DNA of 64,000 nt from Succinispira mobilis DSM 6222 (GCF_000384135.1 NZ_KB913028.1:1821298-1885297), one strand, 5' to 3'; shown: positions 36,607-45,801, counted from the first letter of the stretch. Notes: generated by a model from the sequence alone, not told the origin. A program made the numbers and translations.

Positions 36607-37671
36607 TTAGCACGCAAAAATATTTATCTCCCAAGCAGGAATATAAGGATGTTTGCGAAAATACAGCTGATATTCTGGATTGAGTTCCTTAATTAGTAAG
36701 GGTAAGCGAAATAAATCTTCTTCCCGATGATAACAAGCGACCAATAATTTCGGCTTATATTTCTGCAAAGTCTGTTTAGCCCCACGCAAAGCTTGTAGTT
36801 CTGCGCCTTCTACATCCATTTTAATCAAAGTAGCCGCATCACCTTGCAAGATATTGTCTACTGTATCTACCGTAATTATCGTACTGCCATCTAAATCTAA
36901 CGCCGAGGCTCGTCCGCCTGAATTATTAAAAGATAGTTCTCCAACATTATCCCAAATTCCCTTAGGAATAATTTCCACATTCGCTAAACCACTCTCTAGC
37001 AACCACCGCTGGAGTTTCTTGTAGTTTTTATAATCTGGTTCCACAGCAATAATGCGCTGATATTTTGAAGCCACTAACTGAATAAATTCTCTAACCGTAT
37101 CTCCATTATAAGCACCTAAATCCAGATAAACTTCTCTTGACGAAAAAGTAAATAATTCTTGGTAATCGGCTACACGTAAGCTAGCAATTTTACGAAGATA
37201 TTCAACTTTTCCAGTTAATTTATAATTACAAATGTTTCTAAACACCCACTTTGACTGTTCATCAGCCAATAAACTATAAGTTGCTTCAAACTCAGCTTGA
37301 TGTGTTTGCAAAAATTGCAAATCAAAGCAACTATTACCAAACAAAGGAAAATTCGGAGCCAACATTTCATGTTTTGCCGCCAAATCGTGAAAATGTTCTA
37401 ACATTACAGGGCTCTCGGCGCCAAAAGCTAACAAAATAATAAATTCCGAAAACAACTCGCAAACTTCACTATATTTTATAATTTTATAACCTAAAAAACT
37501 TTGTCCACGCACAAACTCATCACTAGCAAAAATAGCGCGAACATCTATCCGATATTCTTGGCATTTAGCTAAAGTTTTTAGTGCTCCATTACCCATGCCA
37601 TAAATCACAATCGGCTTTTCAACTGTAGTTAAATAAGTCCACATATCCACTTGTTCATCCATAAACAACAT
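36607..37671 (-). CDS. FkbM-family methyltransferase with N-terminal Rossmann-like domain
   Basis: 354 aa from ATG 37671; a GTG at 37689 is possible. Residues ~10-110 form an extra NAD-binding-like region (KPIVIYGMGNGALKTLAKC). The FkbM methyltransferase follows: EVYLDLGAYNGDTVREFIQ (SAM site), IIAVEPDYKNYKKLQRW, TLIKMDVEGAELQALRGA. This two-domain layout occurs in surface polysaccharide and glycan-modification loci. The target (sugar O-methylation or glycan tailoring) is inferred. It stands alone on its strand. Confidence 0.83.
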   Translation of the reverse strand: MLFMDEQVDMWTYLTTVEKPIVIYGMGNGALKTLAKCQEYRIDVRAIFASDEFVRGQSFLGYKIIKYSEVCELFSEFIILLAFGAESPVMLEHFHDLAAKHEMLAPNFPLFGNSCFDLQFLQTHQAEFEATYSLLADEQSKWVFRNICNYKLTGKVEYLRKIASLRVADYQELFTFSSREVYLDLGAYNGDTVREFIQLVASKYQRIIAVEPDYKNYKKLQRWLLESGLANVEIIPKGIWDNVGELSFNNSGGRASALDLDGSTIITVDTVDNILQGDAATLIKMDVEGAELQALRGAKQTLQKYKPKLLVACYHREEDLFRLPLLIKELNPEYQLYFRKHPYIPAWEINIFAC

Positions 37672-37815
37672 CTTTTTCTCTCGCCTCACTTCTTGAAAAT
37701 AACATTATCCATTATACTTGCCCCACTCCATAATGTAAATATTTAATCAGTAAAATAAATTCCCTGTTGTTTTATAAGTTATCAGTGTATTTTAACAACA
37801 TAGCTTGGCAGTTGC

Positions 37816-37844
37816 TTGACTTTTTTTTAAAAAAAGCTTATTAT
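37816..37844 (+). promoter_or_regulatory. Rubrerythrin promoter
   Basis: TTGACT (37816-37821), 17-bp spacer of mostly T and A, TATTAT (37839-37844). Confidence 0.65.
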
Positions 37845-37847
37845 ATA

Positions 37848-37863
37848 AATAATAATTATTATT
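37848..37863. promoter_or_regulatory. Perfect 16-bp palindrome over the rubrerythrin start region
   Basis: AATAATAATTATTATT, just downstream of the -10. It resembles the AT-rich PerR/Fur-type operator (TTATAATnATTATAA) and would let a peroxide or iron regulator repress rubrerythrin. Identification of the regulator is inference. Confidence 0.5.
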
Positions 37864-37890
37864 AATTAAAATTTAAGGAGGTAGTTATTA

Positions 37891-38427
37891 ATGGATTTAA
37901 AAGGTAGTAAAACAGAAGCAAATTTGCAAGCCGCTTTTGCAGGTGAATCCCAAGCTCGTAATAAATATACTTATTATGCATCTGCCGCTCGTAAAGAAGG
38001 CTTAGTTCAAATTGCCAAACTCTTTGAAGAAACAGCTCGCAATGAACAAGAACATGCTAAAATTTGGTTTAAATTACTCCATAACGGCATCGCCGATACG
38101 GCAACTAATCTTGAAGATGCAGCCGCCGGTGAACATTACGAGTGGACTGATATGTACGCTAATTTCGCCAAAGATGCTAAGGCTGAGGGATTCGATAAAA
38201 TCGCTTTCCTATTTGAAGCCGTAGCAAAAATAGAAAAAGAACACGAAGAACGCTATTTAAAACTTTTGAAAAATGTTAAGGAAGAAGTTGTTTTCAAGCG
38301 ATCTGAAAAAGTAGAGTGGGTTTGTGATAACTGTGGACATATTCATGTAGGTGAAAAAGCCCCTACAGTCTGTCCAGTTTGTGATCACCCACAAGCACAC
38401 TTTGAAATTCGTGCTACTAATTTTTAA
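37891..38427 (+). CDS. rbr: Rubrerythrin
   Basis: 178 aa. An N-terminal di-iron four-helix domain ([55 protein letters not shown]) is followed by a C-terminal rubredoxin-like FeS4 domain ([27 protein letters not shown]). It reduces hydrogen peroxide to water in anaerobes, with rubredoxin (13847) a plausible electron donor. ATG 37891 follows TTTAAGGAGGTAGTTATTA. Confidence 0.96.
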   Translation: MDLKGSKTEANLQAAFAGESQARNKYTYYASAARKEGLVQIAKLFEETARNEQEHAKIWFKLLHNGIADTATNLEDAAAGEHYEWTDMYANFAKDAKAEGFDKIAFLFEAVAKIEKEHEERYLKLLKNVKEEVVFKRSEKVEWVCDNCGHIHVGEKAPTVCPVCDHPQAHFEIRATNF

Positions 38428-38446
38428 ATTAAACAATTAAACTTAT

Positions 38447-38492
38447 AAGCAAGGTACTGAAAATTAATTTTCGGCACCTTGCTTCATTTTTT
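38447..38492. terminator. Bidirectional terminator shared by rubrerythrin and the GGDEF gene
   Basis: AAGCAAGGT/ACCTTGCTT outer stem and CTGAAAA/TTTTCGG inner stem, with a T-rich tail on the plus side. The right arm includes the last codons of the convergent diguanylate cyclase (stop at 38464). Confidence 0.85.
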
Positions 38493-39621
38493 CTTTCATA
38501 GTATACATCAAATTATCAACTTTTTTTATAATATCATCATTTTGAGGTTGATATTCAGCATAGCCATACGCATAAGTAAATTCAACTGCACACAACTCTC
38601 TTGCAATCAATTGCGGAGCCGCCAAACGCATTTGCGCTAAAATTTCTACCAATTGCGCTTCAGATTTAAACTGACCAATCACAGCAAATTCATCTCCGCC
38701 AATGCGAAAAATCTTGGCATATGGTCGCAAATATTGTTTTAAAAGATTGGCCATTGCCTTTAAATACAAATCGCCCATTTCGTGACCGTATTTATCATTA
38801 ACTAATTTTAAATTATTTAAATCAAATTCAATTAAAAATATTTTACCTGTATCTTGTTCTGGGCCAGTTACTTTAATATTTTTTAAATATAATTCAAAAG
38901 CATTTCTATTTTTCACATCTGTTAATAAATCTGTATAAGCTAGATTTCGCAAATAAGGGTAAGAAATTTTCTTTAAAAGGGAAATGGTTATACTTATTGA
39001 CAACAATAATAATAACAGGCATATTAACAAACTCACCCGCACAGCTTGTTCTTTGGCCTGCCAAATCAAGTTAGCATCAAACTCCAAGCCAACTGCGCCA
39101 ATAATGTTTCCCGCCTCAAAGACTGGATAATAAACTACATAAACTGCGCCCCAATCCGTATTTTGAATATTATGCCCATACACAATCTCGCCGGCTTCTA
39201 ACGTTCTAGTTAATTGTTTTACGATTTCTGGTTCAATTAAGTCGCCGACATGTCTAAAGTCTTCAGCTTGTTGCTCATAGCCATCAATTAAGTAAACATA
39301 TTCTCCCCTAGTTGTTTTCTTAGCTGTATATAAATATTTAATATTAGCCGATTCCCTTAAGCTATTAAAATCTTGTAGCATCTGTCGATATAGTTCGCTT
39401 TGCTCATCTGCTCTGGTATTTAAATCATAAAAACTACGTATTTTTATTTTTTGTCGAACATGCTTATATACCGAATCTGAGCGATTTTTCAAATCGCATA
39501 TTATCGCCCGATCAGAAAGAATATACACACTAGCAAAAACGCCTATTGCTAAGAGAATATTGATCACAACAATGACGGTTATAATTTTAGCTTCAAAATT
39601 CTTAAAATTATCATTGAACAT
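38464..39621 (-). CDS. Membrane-bound diguanylate cyclase (GGDEF)
   Basis: 385 aa. TM1 ~16-36, then an extracytoplasmic sensor region (~37-190) with Cache-like features (SNIKYLYTAKKTTRGEYVYLIDG, VYYPVFEAGNIIGAVGLEFDA), then TM2 ~195-217. The C-terminal GGDEF domain has LTDVKNRNAFE and RIGGDEFAVIG (~306-316). The intact GGDEF signature predicts synthesis of cyclic di-GMP from GTP in response to an external signal. It is monocistronic; its 3' end lies in the shared terminator with rubrerythrin. Confidence 0.9.
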   Translation of the reverse strand: MFNDNFKNFEAKIITVIVVINILLAIGVFASVYILSDRAIICDLKNRSDSVYKHVRQKIKIRSFYDLNTRADEQSELYRQMLQDFNSLRESANIKYLYTAKKTTRGEYVYLIDGYEQQAEDFRHVGDLIEPEIVKQLTRTLEAGEIVYGHNIQNTDWGAVYVVYYPVFEAGNIIGAVGLEFDANLIWQAKEQAVRVSLLICLLLLLLSISITISLLKKISYPYLRNLAYTDLLTDVKNRNAFELYLKNIKVTGPEQDTGKIFLIEFDLNNLKLVNDKYGHEMGDLYLKAMANLLKQYLRPYAKIFRIGGDEFAVIGQFKSEAQLVEILAQMRLAAPQLIARELCAVEFTYAYGYAEYQPQNDDIIKKVDNLMYTMKEKMKQGAEN

Positions 39622-39881
39622 TCGCCAGCTCCCCTAACTAAATTTATCAAGACACTCGTCCTTAATAAATAGTTTTTCTCCACTGACTTACATTATACCA
39701 TGGCAATATTGCTTTTTTCAAATTTCACAGCTCGCACAAATATTCCTAGTAGTAGACAACTTAATTTTTATAACTATAAATTAACCGCTTAATATTAACT
39801 TGTTATGCTATTGTGCAAATTCAGCATCCTATGTGTAAGTTAATCTCCCAAAATTCTTATACTTAATAATTATCTTTAAGG

Positions 39882-41891
39882 CTAAAAACTGTGGCGATAG
39901 CCAACATTAGCCTTCCATTTTTCGACTACTTTATCGGCACCCGCAGTTTTAGTTATTTCTCCATATAAATTACCATTTTTACTAAGTTTGTGATTAAAAC
40001 CTACCCCATATTCAAACCAAGTATCTTTCATATCTTCATTTGTGTATTGGCTATAGCTACCGTAATTTGTAGTTACGCCTGTACCACCAGCAAACTCTCG
40101 TACTACTGCTAATTTACCATAGACATTCCCTTTGCTAGTTTGCTTGCCAATATTTATTCCCAGCCGACCAATTACTGAGCTTACCGCCTCGTTTTTCACC
40201 TGTGCTCCCGCTCCACTACTCGTCTGCATCGTGTAATCATTACTATTAATCCGCCCATAATTTATTTCTGTCAACGGCTCTACATACCAGTTATTATCCA
40301 ATTCTTTGTGATAACCATATTCTAAAGATAAATTCAGCCCTCTAGTTGCCGAACTACTTTCATATCTAGTAGTTACTGTCGAACCTGTAGCCGCTTCATT
40401 ACTCATCCGCCCATACTTGACAATTAAATCGGCAAAATGGCCTTTTTTACCTTGATAACTCCCATATACCCCAAACATCGTCGATTTTGTTTCGGCTTTG
40501 CCGGCATTATAAACAACATCGCCTTGCATATGTGAAATTGCAATCCCTTTAAACAGCTTGCCGTCTGCTAAATCTAACTTACTATCATAACCAACCTGCA
40601 TACCTCGATATTGAACTTTAGAAGGTGTGCTAGTGTTAATTTCCGTATCGCCCCCATATATTCTCGCCCAAATCCCTGTTTCGTTTTCTTCTTGACGCAA
40701 ATCACCCATCCGTCTTAACAAGTCATTATTTTCTGCCCGCCAAGCCGACAGCACCCCTTGACTTGATACTGCAGCGGCATTAGCCATCTGTTGAGCTGGA
40801 CCAGCGATTTCCGCGGCGATACTTTCTACCGTCAAGCCTGTCAGTTTAGTTGCCACACCAGTTGTAGCTAGAGTTGGCGTAATTTTCACGGTGTTAGTCG
40901 TTAAACCGGCATTATAATCTTGGGTAGTCGTGTAGGCTTTGGCATTTACCGTATCCGTTGCCCCAGCTTGCATAACTACGATTTCTCCCGTAGCTGTATA
41001 CGTTCCTGCACCCTGCGCAATTACAGGGTCGTTAGCTATTTGCACATAATAGGTATTACTGCCTGTTGTACCATTTAGTACTACTTTGTCCGCACTATTA
41101 CTTGCTAAATCACTTTGCAACACAAAAGTGGCATTATTAGCAGCCGTCCCAGTGTTCGTTAGTGTAAAAGTCCGGCCCACCGCACTCGCTCTTTTGGTCG
41201 TAGGATTTTCATGATACAAATCAATTACCCCGCCCTCTTGAACGTTTAAATGAATGCCTTGGGGTATCATAGTCCATGGAAAATTTGCCGTACTCAACGT
41301 ATAGCTATTCTTCTTAGGGTACCAAGTCCCGCCATTTTTCAAAGTTAAGCCAATCCCACTTTTCCCATCGTCTCCCGTCAAAATTAAATCACCCGCTAAA
41401 TAGGACCGTGAATTATTTAAACTTAACGATATAGAAGCTTTTGCTTCCAGATGATACTCATCATCCGAAAGTGCTCCCTGCGCTTTTATATTGCCATCAA
41501 TTTGCACTGTTTTATTAGTGTCAATTAGTAAATAGTTTATATTACTCGAGTTAGCACTAACCCCCTCTAAAAATAGTGCATAATCTCCCCCAGGATTAGA
41601 TATTTTAATATTTCCTAGCAGATCTAGTCGCTTTGATTCATTATAATTATATATTTTCAAAGAAGCGTTATTAATATTAATATCATCCGCTAAATACCTG
41701 TAATTTGAATTTACATGTGTCCCTAGCGAAGCGATGTCATAATCGCCACCAGTAGTAGTTATTGTTGCCGCACTAGCTAAGTTATCCGAATAGCTACTGA
41801 ATAATAAACAGCCACTGGCACAACTTACCCAGGCTATTTGCTTTAACAATTGTTTAGTTTGCATTTTTTTCAAAAAATTATTCGCTTTCAT
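39882..41891 (-). CDS. Autotransporter with outer-membrane beta-barrel (type V secretion)
   Basis: 669 aa. An extended N-terminal signal (charged MKANNFLKKMQTKQLLKQ then a hydrophobic core, cleavage near ASA-AT at ~43). A passenger of beta-helix/pertactin type (~44-350) is rich in Thr, Asn and Gly (GTTGSNTYYVQIAN). Linker helix ~375-410 (ENNDLLRRMGDLRQEEN), then a 12-strand autotransporter barrel (~415-669) opening GIWARIYGGD and ending in YRHSF with the terminal Phe that BAM recognises. The passenger has no obvious catalytic motif, so adhesion is the best guess. It implies a diderm cell. GT8 upstream (81-bp gap) is on the same strand. Confidence 0.92.
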   Translation of the reverse strand: MKANNFLKKMQTKQLLKQIAWVSCASGCLLFSSYSDNLASAATITTTGGDYDIASLGTHVNSNYRYLADDININNASLKIYNYNESKRLDLLGNIKISNPGGDYALFLEGVSANSSNINYLLIDTNKTVQIDGNIKAQGALSDDEYHLEAKASISLSLNNSRSYLAGDLILTGDDGKSGIGLTLKNGGTWYPKKNSYTLSTANFPWTMIPQGIHLNVQEGGVIDLYHENPTTKRASAVGRTFTLTNTGTAANNATFVLQSDLASNSADKVVLNGTTGSNTYYVQIANDPVIAQGAGTYTATGEIVVMQAGATDTVNAKAYTTTQDYNAGLTTNTVKITPTLATTGVATKLTGLTVESIAAEIAGPAQQMANAAAVSSQGVLSAWRAENNDLLRRMGDLRQEENETGIWARIYGGDTEINTSTPSKVQYRGMQVGYDSKLDLADGKLFKGIAISHMQGDVVYNAGKAETKSTMFGVYGSYQGKKGHFADLIVKYGRMSNEAATGSTVTTRYESSSATRGLNLSLEYGYHKELDNNWYVEPLTEINYGRINSNDYTMQTSSGAGAQVKNEAVSSVIGRLGINIGKQTSKGNVYGKLAVVREFAGGTGVTTNYGSYSQYTNEDMKDTWFEYGVGFNHKLSKNGNLYGEITKTAGADKVVEKWKANVGYRHSF

Positions 41892-41972
41892 CTTGCGCCC
41901 CTCTTTGCTAATTAATTATTTTTAGGTTATCACTTTTTAAGTTCCCCAAACTTCGAACTGGTAGTTGATTTG

Positions 41973-42917
41973 CTAGTCCCGTTCCATTTGTTGTAAATAA
42001 TACTCCATCAAGCGGCTGGCTACTAAACCTAAATAGTGTGCTGCCGCCTTGTATTCGCCTTTTTTCTCTGCGTTTTTCCCAGCTAAAAAAGCTGTTTTCA
42101 CATCGCGTGGTTCAATAGCTGTCATATCAAACCACAAAGAGCGATGCACATATCCCCAATAGATTTTTTCTATTTCCGGATCACAATTTTTGACCCAAGG
42201 TTTGCCAGCATTTACAAAATGCCACACCACATTGTCAGCCTGTGGTTTAATTTGCAAATGATTAAAAGCATCCATGGTGCAAATGCTCGTAGCCGAAAAC
42301 TCAGTAAACTGACCATCTAAAAGGTAGTTTAAGGTATCTTGCTCTAACATTGGAAAGCGTGCCATATTTTCTCGATAACTTGCTAACACCCGCTCCGTCA
42401 TTTGCGCTTGTCGCCAACCATCTACGTCAATCAACATCGCCCCGGCATTAAAATACCGTTTGTGACTTAAGCCCAGTTTTTTACTCCGCAGTACATGCGC
42501 TGGATCTAATAAAGCCGCCAAAAAATTCTTAGCTAATTCTTGTTGCCAAAGTTTTGCTAACGAGCCAACACAGAGCATATCTGCATCAAAATACAAAATC
42601 TTTTTTACCGTACTAGGCAAATAGTTCGGCAAAAGAATTCGCAAAAACACCGTTTTATTTAATCTATCTGGAGCGCCCTGCGGCAAATCTGGTACGGCCT
42701 TTAATAACTCTTTGGCCTCATAGATCATAATTTTAGTGTTACGATATAGTTTAGTAAATTCTTCTAGTTTATCTTGGTCTTCAGGGTTTAAACCATCACA
42801 CACTAAATGAAAACAAATGGCTTGTCCTGGTTGATTTAGTATAATTGAGGTCATCATTACGCCCGCATATTTTACGTAATTAGCATCTACCCCAAAGGCA
42901 ATTTGATATTCTTCCAC
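41973..42917 (-). CDS. Glycosyltransferase family 8
   Basis: 314 aa, GT-A fold retaining transferase. N-terminal YQIAFGVDANYVKYAGVMMTSII, the DxD metal motif ILYFDADMLCVGSL, and HFVNAGKPW near the end of the domain are typical of LPS glucosyl/galactosyl transferases. It acts in the cytoplasm on UDP-sugar donors, probably in LPS core or surface glycan synthesis. It is immediately upstream of the autotransporter on the same strand, so passenger glycosylation is an alternative role. ATG 42917 follows AAGGAGGCGGATAAA. Confidence 0.87.
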   Translation of the reverse strand: MEEYQIAFGVDANYVKYAGVMMTSIILNQPGQAICFHLVCDGLNPEDQDKLEEFTKLYRNTKIMIYEAKELLKAVPDLPQGAPDRLNKTVFLRILLPNYLPSTVKKILYFDADMLCVGSLAKLWQQELAKNFLAALLDPAHVLRSKKLGLSHKRYFNAGAMLIDVDGWRQAQMTERVLASYRENMARFPMLEQDTLNYLLDGQFTEFSATSICTMDAFNHLQIKPQADNVVWHFVNAGKPWVKNCDPEIEKIYWGYVHRSLWFDMTAIEPRDVKTAFLAGKNAEKKGEYKAAAHYLGLVASRLMEYYLQQMERD

Positions 42918-42949
42918 TTTTATCCGCCTCCTTGTTAGTACTTATTATT

Positions 42950-43004
42950 AATCTTTATTGTATTTTTTAATCTTTATTGTATTTTTTAATCTTTATTGTA
43001 TTTT
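42950..43004. repeat. 19-bp tandem repeat (2.9 copies) upstream of GT8
   Basis: Units AATCTTTATTGTATTTTTT at 42950-42968 and 42969-42987 are identical, followed by 17 nt of a third. It lies 33 bp before the GT8 start, in the 368-bp divergent gap with the LytTR regulator, where copy number could alter the GT8 promoter. The rest of the gap is AT-rich, with a possible TATAAT at 43250 for the plus-strand gene. Confidence 0.85.
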
Positions 43005-43285
43005 GTTGTATTTACCGCTGCTTATATGCTTAGATTAAGTTATTAATTATCATTTAAAAGATTCTCTTTAGTTGTAATCGCAATAGCAAAACCTAAAAAT
43101 TTTATCGCTTAGCGCCTAAGCTATTCATCGAAATGCTTTCGTGTCCTAAGCCACTGTATAAAGTAACATTTTTTTTTTACGTTGGCAACTTTTTTGGGAT
43201 AACTGGTTTATTTTCTGCAAAACTGGTAGTAGTAACAATAATTTTGGTGTATAATTTATAAAAAACTAAAAAGGAGGCTCTATTC

Positions 43286-44014
43286 TTGCAAATCGCAATT
43301 GTTGATGATTTAGCAGTTGAACGTAAACTTGCCAAACAACTAATCGGCCAATATTTTTACCAACATCGCAATTTATCTTCCCCCGCTTTAAACTTGCAAG
43401 AATTTGCCAGTGGAGAAGAATTTTGGCAAAATTTCACCCCCAATACTTTTAGCCTAATTTTTTTGGATATCTATATGGGTGGACTTAATGGCATACTATT
43501 GGCTAAAAAAATCAGAAACCTTGATAAGAATTGTCAAATTATTTTTTTCACTTCCAGTCAAGAACATCTCTTAGATGGTTATGACGTGCAAGCCTGTGGT
43601 TATCTGCTTAAACCCTTAAATTTAAACTTAGGACGTCTGTATAAAACTCTAGACTACTGTTGGGAAAAATTAGCTCTAGATAAACGTTCTCTAGCTGTAA
43701 CCAGCGAAAAAACCCCTTTAATGGTCGCTTTTCGGGAGCTTATTTATCTAGAGTACAATAATAGTCGTTCAATAAACTTGCACCTCACCACCCAAGTCTT
43801 GCCAGTTAGTGATTCTTATGCCTATTTCGCAAATAATCTCTTAACGGATCGACGCTTTATTGAGTGTTATCATAAGTTAATTCTCAACTTGGACTATGTC
43901 GCCAACCTCCAAGAAACCGATTTCCTGTTAAAAACTGGTGCCCGGATTCCTATTAGCCGTCGTAAAAAACTCTCCGTCAAGCAAGCTTATATTGAATATT
44001 TTTTAACAAAATAA
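43286..44014 (+). CDS. LytTR-family response regulator
   Basis: 242 aa. Receiver domain with the acidic pair Asp7/Asp8 and phospho-acceptor Asp61 in LIFLDIYMGG, Thr/Ser in IIFFTSS, Lys in LLKPL. C-terminal LytTR DNA-binding domain (~135-240) with FIECYHKLILNLDYV and PISRRKK. TTG start at 43286 with AAGGAGGC upstream. It is an AgrA/LytR-type activator, paired with the GHKL kinase 13 nt downstream. Targets are unknown; the divergent GT8-autotransporter genes are candidates. Confidence 0.9.
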   Translation: MQIAIVDDLAVERKLAKQLIGQYFYQHRNLSSPALNLQEFASGEEFWQNFTPNTFSLIFLDIYMGGLNGILLAKKIRNLDKNCQIIFFTSSQEHLLDGYDVQACGYLLKPLNLNLGRLYKTLDYCWEKLALDKRSLAVTSEKTPLMVAFRELIYLEYNNSRSINLHLTTQVLPVSDSYAYFANNLLTDRRFIECYHKLILNLDYVANLQETDFLLKTGARIPISRRKKLSVKQAYIEYFLTK

Positions 44015-44027
44015 AAGGTGAGGTCCT

Positions 44028-45371
44028 ATGTTAGCATTTTTCTTAGCCATTTGTTTGGCAATTGCTCAATTGCCTGGAATAGCAATTCGCTATTTACCTT
44101 TCGCGAACTTTGTTACCGCCGTTGATAAACAGCGGCTCTTTAAATTTTATCTTGTCTGGTTTATTAGCAAAATTATAATTTTAACCTATGTTTTTCAAAT
44201 TTTCGGTTCTAAATTTTTAATATATAAATTAATGTTGATTATTTGTGCCTTTCCTTATTTTTTCATTAATCTTGCTATTATCAAAAACAGAACTGCACAA
44301 CATCTCTTTATTTTAGGCATGCAAGGAATTTATTCTTTCCTTTTACATACTTTAGCAACTATGGTGATCGTTGTTTTAACAACTTACCATAATTACTCAC
44401 CTTACTGGCTGTTAACTCTACAGACGATTTTTTATTTAATTTTATTTGCCTTATCTTTTATTCCCTTGCGGAAAATTCTTAAAAATGTCTTTGTGGCTTA
44501 TCATTCGGTTAATGATAATTTCTACTGGCAAACCATTTATCCCCTACCGCTTTTGCTGTGTTTAAACAACATGTTCTTAGCCTTACATGAAAGTCGGATT
44601 GATTCTTGGTTTCAACTAATTTCACGTTTTTCTTTCGGCCTATCATTTTTTGTAATTTGCCGTTGCATTCATGTCGATCTTAAAACTTTGGAAAAACGTT
44701 TTGAATTAGCCCATAATAACAAATTGTTGGGCGTTCAAATTACTTCTTTAAAAGAACAATTTAATTTAGTGGAAGAAACAGAGAAAAAGCTAAATATTAT
44801 GCGCCATGATATGCGTCATCAATTACAATTATTAAATACGTTAATTCGCGAACAAGATCTAACTTCTGCCTTGCTCCTTATTGATGGTTTAAACCAAGAA
44901 TTAGAAGAAACTAGAATTGTCCAGTTTTGTAAAAACACGCTCATTAACACCGCTCTTTCTGTTTACATCAGTCGTGCTCAAGGTTATGCTATTCAAGTTG
45001 AGCACAAGATAAATATTCCCGCTAAACTGCCTATTGCCGAAAATGATTTTTCCATTATTTTGTCCAATTTACTAGAAAATGCGATTAACGCAACTAAAAA
45101 GCAAGCGCTAGAAAATCGTTGGCTAAAAATAATCGCCCAGGCTGACGCCACACAATTAGCTGTAATAATTGAAAACTATTACGCAGGTGAAGTCTTGTTT
45201 GATACAGACGGATTTCCCAAAACGCTAGTAAAAGGTCATGGCATTGGCATCCATTCGCTCAAAGCTTTTTTAAACAAATATCAAGGCCAAGCAATTTTCA
45301 CACATCAAGATAATTGCTTTAAGGTTTTGCTTATCTTTAATTTTTCTGACACTAAGCAAAATTTTGCTTAG
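44028..45371 (+). CDS. GHKL sensor histidine kinase (AgrC/CitA-like)
   Basis: 447 aa. About six membrane helices occupy residues 1-215. The dimerisation region has phospho-acceptor His in IMRHDMRHQLQLL (~258-270), followed by a GHKL ATPase domain with the N box LLENAINATKKQ and G box GHGIGIHSLKAFL. The multi-helix sensor without a large external loop resembles AgrC-type peptide receptors or lipid-phase sensors. No agrB/agrD-like genes were seen nearby, so the signal is unknown. Confidence 0.88.
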   Translation: MLAFFLAICLAIAQLPGIAIRYLPFANFVTAVDKQRLFKFYLVWFISKIIILTYVFQIFGSKFLIYKLMLIICAFPYFFINLAIIKNRTAQHLFILGMQGIYSFLLHTLATMVIVVLTTYHNYSPYWLLTLQTIFYLILFALSFIPLRKILKNVFVAYHSVNDNFYWQTIYPLPLLLCLNNMFLALHESRIDSWFQLISRFSFGLSFFVICRCIHVDLKTLEKRFELAHNNKLLGVQITSLKEQFNLVEETEKKLNIMRHDMRHQLQLLNTLIREQDLTSALLLIDGLNQELEETRIVQFCKNTLINTALSVYISRAQGYAIQVEHKINIPAKLPIAENDFSIILSNLLENAINATKKQALENRWLKIIAQADATQLAVIIENYYAGEVLFDTDGFPKTLVKGHGIGIHSLKAFLNKYQGQAIFTHQDNCFKVLLIFNFSDTKQNFA

Positions 45372-45553
45372 CCTGTGTTAACGATACTTATCATTATTCC
45401 GGTCATATATTTAATAATGAGTTTGTATATTCTTAACAGCGCCTAATTAGATTTATTTCTTGTTCCCTCACAACATATGACATCGAACAAAATATGTTCT
45501 GATATGCAGAAACTTGCCACACACCACAACAATATTTAGATACCAAAAAAAAA

Positions 45554-45609
45554 AAAGAAAGAGCTGTAGCTAGCAAGATAAATCTGTTGTTAGCTACAGC
45601 TCTTTCTTT
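45554..45609. terminator. Long perfect hairpin after the histidine kinase
   Basis: 19-bp perfect arms AAAGAAAGAGCTGTAGCTA / TAGCTACAGCTCTTTCTTT around an 18-nt loop, with a 12-A run on the left that becomes a T tract on the minus strand. It probably terminates minus-strand transcription and may act in both directions. Confidence 0.8.
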
Positions 45610-45621
45610 ACAATACAATAT

Positions 45622-45651
45622 AAAAAGACCTCTTACAAATTGTAAGAGGTC
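45622..45651 (-). terminator. Terminator after tRNA-Leu
   Basis: GACCTCTTACAA/TTGTAAGAGGTC near-perfect palindrome followed by TTTTTA on the minus strand, nine nt past the tRNA 3' end. Confidence 0.9.
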
Positions 45652-45660
45652 AAATATTCA

Positions 45661-45747
45661 TGGTGCCGAAGGCCGGACTCGAACCGGCACGTGGGGAGCC
45701 ACGTCTGATTTTGAGTCAGGTGCGTCTGCCAATTCCGCCACTTCGGC
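45661..45747 (-). tRNA. tRNA-Leu (anticodon CAA)
   Basis: 87 nt including an encoded CCA end. Acceptor GCCGAAG/CTTCGGC with discriminator A. D arm TGGCGGAATTGGCAGACGC. Anticodon loop CTCAAAA, giving CAA (reads UUG). A long variable arm ACGTGGCTCCCCACGT typical of class II leucine tRNAs. T loop GGTTCGAGTCC. Followed by two hairpins on the same strand. Confidence 0.96.
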
Positions 45748-45801
45748 ATATCGTGTTAGATTTCACTAACATAAAAAATTATATCATATTTATAATTTTT
45801 G

